From Anaerolineales bacterium (GTDB taxonomy: Bacteria; Chloroflexota; Anaerolineae; Anaerolineales; Villigracilaceae): DNA of 16,568 nucleotides. This document shows positions 12,466-16,568 of the stretch, in pieces (positions within the stretch are counted from its first letter, which is position 1; each line of letters begins with the position of its first letter). The translations under genes and the position numbers were made by a program. The stretch covers positions 1 to 16,568 of the forward strand of contig JADLCG010000162.1 of the NCBI GenBank assembly GCA_020847355.1, written 5' to 3'. The notes beneath the pieces are model-generated. The model worked only from the letters and a program-made list of their open reading frames with translations, did not search any database and was not told the DNA's origin.

Positions 12466-14121
12466 TTATTTTCCTAACATCGGCATTTTAATGCCATGAC
12501 GTTTCGCCGCTGAGACGGCAATTTCGTAGCCGGCATCAGCGTGGCGGACTACGCCCATGCCCGGATCTGTCGTCAGGACTCTTGCCAACCTTTGAGCGGC
12601 TTCGGGCGTTCCATCCGCAACGATGACTTGACCGGCATGTTGGGAATAGCCCATGCCCACGCCGCCGCCATGATGAAATGAGACCCACGTTGCGCCGCCC
12701 ACCGCATTGATCATAGCGTTGAGAATCGCCCAATCGGAAATCGCGTCCGAGCCGTCTTTCATAGATTCAGTTTCACGATTCGGCGAAGCCACCGAACCGG
12801 AATCCAAATGATCGCGCCCAATCACGATCGGCGCTTTTACTTTTCCGCTGGCGACCAATTCATTGAACATCAAACCGGCTTTGGCGCGTTCGCCATAACC
12901 CAGCCAACAAATGCGCGAAGGCAAGCCTTGAAACGGAACTTTTTCTCTTGCCATCTTTAGCCAACGATGTAAATGCGCGTCTTCAGGGAATAATTCCATA
13001 ATGGCTTGGTCGGTTGTGTAAATATCTTCTTCATCGCCAGAGAGCGCCACCCAGCGGAACGGTCCCTTACCTTCGCAAAACAACGGGCGAATATATGCAG
13101 GTACAAAGCCGGGGAATTCAAAAGCGTCGCTCACGCCGTTGTTAAACGCCTGCTGGCGTAAATTATTTCCATAGTCAAAAACTTCCGCGCCGGCGCGTTG
13201 AAAACTTAACATAGCTTGCACATGTTTGGACATAGAATCCATTGCCATTTTTTTATACTTTTCAGGATTCGAGATTCGCATTTCATCTGCGGCGGCGACG
13301 GTCAACCCGCTGGGGACATAAAACAACGCCTCATGCGCCGACGTTTGATCTGTCACCACATCCGGAATGACTCCACGCTGAAAGAGTTCGGCGTAAATAT
13401 CCGCCGCATTGCCGATCAAGCCGATGGAAATGGGCTTGCCTTTGGATTTGTTTTCTTCCACCAATGTCATGGCTTCTTCGAGCGTATCTACGACTACATC
13501 CACATAACCGATGGCTCTTCTTCTTTCTGCGCGTTCTTTATCCACTTCAACGATCAAGCCTACGCCTTCGTTCATCGTGATAGACAAAGGTTGTGCGCCG
13601 CCCATACCGCCCAAGCCTGCCGTCAGCACAAATTTACCTTTGAGCGAATCCCAGCCTTTGAGTTTGGCTAGCGCCCCAAAAGTCTCGTATGTGCCTTGCA
13701 AAATGCCTTGCGTGCCGATGTAAATCCATGAACCGGCGGTCATTTGCCCGTACATGATCAAGCCCTTTTTATCCAACTCGTCAAATTTTTCCCATGTTGC
13801 CCAATGCGGCACAAGGTTTGAATTAGCGATCAAAACTTTCGGCGCGTCTTTATGGCTTTTGAAAACCACAACCGGTTTACCCGATTGCACCAACAGCGTT
13901 TCATCTGCTTCAAGGTTTTTAAGCGCTTCAAGAATCGCGTCGTAGGCTTCCCAATTGCGGGCGGCTTTTCCACGCCCGCCATAGACGACTAAATCTTCGG
14001 GCTTCTCGGCTACTTCGGGATCTAAGTTGTTTTGGATCATGCGATAGGCGGCTTCGCTAAGCCAGTTCTTGCAAGCGAGTTGTGCGCCGCGCGGGGCGCG
14101 GACAATGCGGGATGCGGACAT
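12466..14121 (-). CDS. hutU: Urocanate hydratase
   Basis: Second enzyme of histidine degradation: converts urocanate (from histidine ammonia-lyase) to 4-imidazolone-5-propionate using tightly bound NAD+ as an electrophile; cytoplasmic. 551 residues, the usual length. Seen: VVYGGRGKAARNWEAYD at 45-61, QGTYETFGALA at 142-152, the NAD-binding GLGGMGGAQP at 169-178, TDQTSAHE at 257-264, FCEGKGPFRWVALSGD at 348-363, the C405 region ICWLGYGER (404-412) matching the catalytic cysteine loop, GRDHLDSGSVASPNRETE at 435-452, and HHGGGVGMG at 483-491. The ATG at 14119-14121 is preceded by AAGGAG with 10 bases spacing. No hutH, hutI, hutG or hut regulator is in the window; its neighbours are lipoprotein genes, so the rest of the pathway must lie elsewhere. 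All recognisable key motifs are intact. Confidence 0.97.
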   Translation of the reverse strand: MSASRIVRAPRGAQLACKNWLSEAAYRMIQNNLDPEVAEKPEDLVVYGGRGKAARNWEAYDAILEALKNLEADETLLVQSGKPVVVFKSHKDAPKVLIANSNLVPHWATWEKFDELDKKGLIMYGQMTAGSWIYIGTQGILQGTYETFGALAKLKGWDSLKGKFVLTAGLGGMGGAQPLSITMNEGVGLIVEVDKERAERRRAIGYVDVVVDTLEEAMTLVEENKSKGKPISIGLIGNAADIYAELFQRGVIPDVVTDQTSAHEALFYVPSGLTVAAADEMRISNPEKYKKMAMDSMSKHVQAMLSFQRAGAEVFDYGNNLRQQAFNNGVSDAFEFPGFVPAYIRPLFCEGKGPFRWVALSGDEEDIYTTDQAIMELFPEDAHLHRWLKMAREKVPFQGLPSRICWLGYGERAKAGLMFNELVASGKVKAPIVIGRDHLDSGSVASPNRETESMKDGSDAISDWAILNAMINAVGGATWVSFHHGGGVGMGYSQHAGQVIVADGTPEAAQRLARVLTTDPGMGVVRHADAGYEIAVSAAKRHGIKMPMLGK

Positions 14122-14148
14122 GAAAATCAGACTCCTTTGAAATAATGA

Positions 14149-14985
14149 TTAGTCAAGTAAACGAAACGATTCAACGATTCCGTCAAAGAAGGGCAAGGTC
14201 GCATCTTTGAGATCGCTCAGGCTGGTGAAAGTGAGCGTTAATGAACCCGCTTCCAAATTTAGGAAAACTTGCTTTTGAAACAATTTGATTTCGCCGCCTT
14301 CTTTGGGAACGCTGGTTTCAGAAAGGATCACGCCAATTGGCAGACCATACTCCGTTTTGGCAATTGAATAGGAGGTTACGGTTAACCCTGAGACAGTTGT
14401 GGGCAAGGTTTCAGCCAGCGCTTTCACTTGATCTTCATTCTCCAGCGCAAAGGTTTCGTCCAAACTCCAGATCAAGTTGATATTATTGACCACTCCATTT
14501 TGAATATGCCCGTCTTGTAAATCAAAGATGAAGAGGCGCTGAACGCTGGGATCCAGGGAACTGATATTGAGCAAGGCGGTTTGAAAAGCGGGGTCTGCCG
14601 CTTGCGGGAGCGAGAACGCATCGTAATATTCCATTTGGTCAATCCGCACAGGGAGCCAGCCCGGCGGGATGAGTAAACTGTATTTGGCTTTTTCATCGGT
14701 AAACAGCGCGTTCCCGTCCGCTTGATGCGTGATCGCAGTTTGCGGAGGAGGCGTGGGCGTGGGAGACGGCTCGGCTAAAGGCGTGGCTGTGGCGGCGGAG
14801 GTGGCGGTGGGCGCAGAAGCGGTTTGTTCTAATGCGGCAGAAACTGTTTCAGCGACGATGGAATTCAATTGCGCTGAATCAGTTGTCGGCGGGGCAGAAG
14901 CGGTTGGCGCGCCTGAAACGGCGCAAGCCAACATCGTCAAGCCTAAAGCTACGACTGCGAGAGGCGCTGAATATTTTTTATTCAT
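14149..14985 (-). CDS. Lipoprotein of unknown function with a PsbP/DcrB-like C-terminal domain
   Basis: 278 residues. Seen: signal peptide ending in LTMLAC (C21), a Ser/Thr/Ala/Pro low-complexity linker to about 84 (ending EPSPTPTPPP), then a folded domain from about 93 to the end. That domain begins with FTDEKAKYSLLIPPGW and ends with LTLTFTSLSDLKDATLPFFDGIVESFRL. This pattern (strand, Pro-Pro-Gly-Trp, final helix with xFDGIVxSFRL) recalls PsbP/Mog1/DcrB-like lipoproteins, but I cannot name a family. The ATG has AAGG 8 bases upstream. It precedes hutU by 27 bases, so they may share a transcript. A terminator hairpin separates it from the Rrf2 gene; a TATAAT lies in the loop of that hairpin (15028-15033). 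Export is well supported, function is not known. Confidence 0.85.
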   Translation of the reverse strand: MNKKYSAPLAVVALGLTMLACAVSGAPTASAPPTTDSAQLNSIVAETVSAALEQTASAPTATSAATATPLAEPSPTPTPPPQTAITHQADGNALFTDEKAKYSLLIPPGWLPVRIDQMEYYDAFSLPQAADPAFQTALLNISSLDPSVQRLFIFDLQDGHIQNGVVNNINLIWSLDETFALENEDQVKALAETLPTTVSGLTVTSYSIAKTEYGLPIGVILSETSVPKEGGEIKLFQKQVFLNLEAGSLTLTFTSLSDLKDATLPFFDGIVESFRLLD

Positions 14986-15012
14986 TAGAAGAACCTTCCA
15001 GTAGTTGAAATG

Positions 15013-15044
15013 AAAACTCTCTCAGCAATTATACGCTGAGAGAG
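15013..15044 (-). terminator. Intrinsic terminator after the Rrf2-family gene
   Basis: A perfect 10-bp inverted repeat CTCTCTCAGC (15017-15026) / GCTGAGAGAG (15035-15044) with an 8-base loop is followed on the minus strand by TTTTCATTT. It lies 26 bases after the Rrf2 stop codon. Stem, loop and T-rich tract fit a rho-independent terminator reading leftward. The loop contains TATAAT on the minus strand. Confidence 0.75.
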
Positions 15045-15070
15045 CCTGCCTTCTGCGGAGGAAATGTTTT

Positions 15071-15469
15071 TTATTTGTTCATCAGCGTTAAAAAGTTTGT
15101 GCTTTTCAAGCGCTTCACCAATTCTTTTTGCGCGTCCCACCAGACCGGTTGCAAAGGGCAATCTTTTTCAAAGGCGCATCCGCCCGGGTTTTCAACGCAA
15201 TCATTCAATCGAATGGGACCGTCAATCGCTTCAACGACTTCTAATAAGGTGATCTCCTCAGGTGCGCGCGCCAAAGTGACTCCGCCGCGCGCGCCGCGCG
15301 CGGTGTTGAGCACTCCGGCGATGGAAAGTTGCGAAATGATCTTGGCAAGAAAGGAGGATGGAATTTTTTCTTCTTTGGCGATGGCGGTAGTGGAAACGCG
15401 CTGTTTGCCTTGCCGCGCAAGGTGTAGAACTGCGCGGACTGCGTAATCCGCTTGGCGTGTGATTTGCAT
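15071..15469 (-). CDS. Rrf2-family transcriptional regulator with Fe-S type cysteines
   Basis: DNA-binding regulator of the Rrf2 family (IscR, NsrR, CymR relatives). 132 residues. Seen: N-terminal MQITRQADYAVRAVLHLA, the winged helix-turn-helix with STTAIAKEEKIPSSFLAKIISQL (26-48) as recognition region, the RGARGGVTLARAPEEITLLEVVEAIDGP wing and dimer segment (58-85), and C91, C98, C104 (LNDCVENPGGCAFEKDC), the three-cysteine spacing that in Rrf2 proteins often holds an Fe-S cluster sensing Fe-S status, nitric oxide or redox state. No isc/suf gene follows it, so it is not evidently the IscR of a cluster operon. The ATG is preceded by GAGAG about 6 bases upstream. It seems to be a single-gene transcript with its own promoter, operator and terminator. 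Confidence 0.93.
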   Translation of the reverse strand: MQITRQADYAVRAVLHLARQGKQRVSTTAIAKEEKIPSSFLAKIISQLSIAGVLNTARGARGGVTLARAPEEITLLEVVEAIDGPIRLNDCVENPGGCAFEKDCPLQPVWWDAQKELVKRLKSTNFLTLMNK

Positions 15470-15488
15470 AGCTACTCTCTCTAAACTA

Positions 15489-15501
15489 GGTAAAATTTAC
15501 C
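15489..15501. promoter_or_regulatory. Candidate Rrf2 operator, perfect palindrome
   Basis: GGTAAAATTTACC is a perfect inverted repeat of two 6-base arms around one central base. It lies 19 bases upstream of the Rrf2 ATG and just downstream of the predicted -10, so a bound dimer would block transcription. Autoregulation is usual for this family. A related half site (ATTTTAC, 15512-15518) lies just upstream, overlapping the -10. Confidence 0.55.
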
Positions 15502-15511
15502 GTTATTGACC

Positions 15512-15540
15512 ATTTTACAGCCATGCTTGGGATCGGACAA
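15512..15540 (-). promoter_or_regulatory. Candidate sigma-70 type promoter of the Rrf2 gene
   Basis: On the minus strand TTGTCC (15535-15540) and TAAAAT (15512-15517) are separated by exactly 17 bases. Transcription would start near 15505, giving a leader of about 36 bases that contains the palindrome at 15489-15501 and the GAGAG ribosome binding site. Confidence 0.5.
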
Positions 15541-15573
15541 GGAAAATAAGCGTCGTGAAATATCAGAAATGAT

Positions 15574-15613
15574 AATCGCGCAACTCACGTTTATTTTCGT
15601 GAACTGCGCGATT
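15574..15613 (-). terminator. Hairpin after the toastrack-type lipoprotein gene, probable terminator
   Basis: Outer arms AATCGCGCA (15574-15582) and TGCGCGATT (15605-15613) are perfect; an inner TCACG/CGTGA stem continues after a two-base mismatch, with an 8-base loop. It begins 19 bases after the stop at 15633. The following minus-strand sequence (ATCATTTCTGATATTT) is T-rich but broken, so termination efficiency is uncertain. Confidence 0.5.
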
Positions 15614-15632
15614 CGGTCGCCGCTTATAGAGG

Positions 15633-16484
15633 TTAGCGAGTGATGATCAAATTGCCCGCGCCAATTTCCACATTGATCGTGAGCGTAGGACCTGCGCCAG
15701 TTTGAGTATAGGTATTGCCGTTTTTTTGCCAGCCAGTTGTCGCGTTTACATCCGAAACGCCGCTTTCTACATTGACGACGGCATTCACGCCTTCCGGCAC
15801 AACTAAAATAACGTCGCTTAAGCCGGTCTTAATTATCACCGAAGCGTCGCGTTGTAACTCGCCGGAGAAATCCAGCGTGTAATTGCCGGCGCCGCCGCTA
15901 AAATTGAGCGTGGAGAAATTTGCGTTTGCCAAGCCGATCAGTTTGATGCTCGAAGCGCCGGTATCGTAATTCAAAGCCGACATCTCAGACTGATTCAATT
16001 TTGAAAAGGTTAAGTTCACAGTCGCCGCGCCATCGCTGACGTTGAGACTCGTCAACGCCAGCCCGCCTAGTTCATAAGTCGCATCGTAGGCGCCGGCGGA
16101 TATCGTCAGCGCGATCGGGTCGTCATTCAGTTGGAGATCCCATTTATTTTTATAATTACCGAAGCTTGGGATGTTGTCAAAGTTAAAATTTCCGGCGCGC
16201 AGTTCGACATTGGCGCCGTCTGTGGTGATGACCGGCTTAAAATCCGGGTAGTTGTAAACGGCTGTGCCGCTGACGAGGTCTTTTTCCGAGCCGGGAGAGA
16301 GCGTAATTTCGCCAGCGCCAAACGCGAGTTTGAGGCGCGTCTCTTCCGCGCCGGTAGCGGGTACGGCAATCGCCTCGGTGACGTCTGGTCCGGGCGTTTG
16401 CATTTTCGGCAATTGAAAGTTAAATCCGCAAGCCAGCGTGGTCAAGGCAAGGGTTAGAAAAGGCGCTAAAATTTTTGATTTCAT
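15633..16484 (-). CDS. Lipoprotein with toastrack-like (DUF2154/DUF4097-type) beta-rich domain
   Basis: 283 residues. Seen: signal peptide with lipobox TTLAC (C19), a short linker to about 48, then an almost purely beta-stranded, Gly/Asn/Asp/Ser-rich domain with repeats of the form L-x-L-x-x-G-A-G (LAFGAGEITL, LTISAGAYDATYEL, LNFSGGAGNYTLDF, INVEIGAGNLIITR). The ending VIIKTGLSDVILVVPEGVNAVVNVESGVSDVN is typical of the adhesin-like right-handed beta structure found at the C-terminus of LiaF and in DUF4097 proteins. Such domains are often surface or envelope-stress associated; the role here is unknown. The ATG has AGGAG 6 bases upstream. Probably transcribed alone: a hairpin follows it and the Rrf2 gene has its own promoter. 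Confidence 0.83.
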   Translation of the reverse strand: MKSKILAPFLTLALTTLACGFNFQLPKMQTPGPDVTEAIAVPATGAEETRLKLAFGAGEITLSPGSEKDLVSGTAVYNYPDFKPVITTDGANVELRAGNFNFDNIPSFGNYKNKWDLQLNDDPIALTISAGAYDATYELGGLALTSLNVSDGAATVNLTFSKLNQSEMSALNYDTGASSIKLIGLANANFSTLNFSGGAGNYTLDFSGELQRDASVIIKTGLSDVILVVPEGVNAVVNVESGVSDVNATTGWQKNGNTYTQTGAGPTLTINVEIGAGNLIITR

Positions 16485-16501
16485 AAGGGACTCCTACTGC
16501 C

Positions 16502-16507
16502 AATATA
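16502..16507 (-). promoter_or_regulatory. Candidate -10 element of the toastrack-type lipoprotein gene
   Basis: TATATT on the minus strand lies 17 bases before the ATG, leaving a leader of about 10 bases with AGGAG. No convincing -35 was found. The rest of the sequence to the window edge (16508-16568) shows no gene. Confidence 0.3.
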
Positions 16508-16568
16508 CGCGGCATTTCATAAAGAAGTTGCACAGGTTGGCGGTACAATCCGGCTTAGATTGAAAACA

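Noticed and set aside
13216..13671. Plus-strand open frame of 151 codons opposite hutU
   Set aside because: Complement of the strongly conserved hutU coding sequence; His/Phe/Cys-rich without motif or ribosome binding site.
15284..15302. Run of GC-only alternating CGCG/GCGC that looks like a structural or Z-DNA element
   Set aside because: It encodes the conserved Ala-Arg-Gly-Ala-Arg-Gly-Gly segment of the Rrf2 wing and is explained by codon choice.
16544..16549. Plus-strand TACAAT near the window end as promoter for a rightward gene
   Set aside because: No -35 at a proper distance and no start codon before the window ends; cannot be judged.

Overview
The window reads as a chromosomal segment of a Chloroflexota bacterium, most likely class Anaerolineae. 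This is an inference from gene content and style: many exported lipoproteins with Thr/Pro-rich linkers after the lipobox, a MecA-type transpeptidase that is itself a lipoprotein, a roughly balanced GC content, and a mix of Shine-Dalgarno-led genes with genes that look leaderless. No 16S rRNA or other phylogenetic marker is present, so the placement is not proven. I saw no tRNA, rRNA, CRISPR array, transposase or phage gene.

Layout. (1) Positions 1-4387, all minus strand, form one tight gene string. In transcription order it holds a Cas4-like nuclease encoded in two halves, NAD kinase (nadK), a B-box zinc-finger membrane protein, the DNA-repair SMC-like protein RecN, a possible 42-residue membrane peptide, and the start of a short-chain dehydrogenase cut by the window edge. 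(2) Positions 4388-4485 are a short AT-rich divergent promoter region. (3) Positions 4486-10237, plus strand, hold maf, a class B penicillin-binding lipoprotein, the ribosome-assembly GTPase rsgA, an AT-rich methyltransferase-like gene of unknown role, and holB (DNA polymerase III delta'). (4) Positions 10238-10442 are a convergent intergenic region with an AT-rich hairpin and a compact element of nested inverted repeats. (5) Positions 10443-16484, minus strand, hold (in transcription order) a toastrack-type lipoprotein, an Rrf2 regulator with its own promoter and palindromic operator, a terminator, a lipoprotein of unknown function, urocanate hydratase (hutU), and two tandem paralogous phosphodiesterase/phosphatase lipoproteins.

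How the genes fit together. The first string combines genome maintenance (RecN, the Cas4-like nuclease) with NADP supply (NAD kinase); the nadK-recN neighbourhood is common in bacteria. The plus-strand string is a housekeeping set for cell wall, nucleotide hygiene, ribosome maturation and replication, with one compositional outlier inserted. The last region is dominated by exported lipid-anchored proteins, with an isolated histidine-catabolism enzyme among them.

The most interesting signal is the Cas4-like nuclease. The catalytic residues and the four cysteines expected to hold an Fe-S cluster are divided between two membrane-anchored reading frames. These lie in the same frame, separated only by one TAG codon and two sense codons, as if a single two-helix membrane nuclease had been split. 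Other points of note are leaderless-looking promoters, the composite inverted-repeat element, the tandem TTG-initiated lipoproteins, the Rrf2 operator and the AT-rich methyltransferase.
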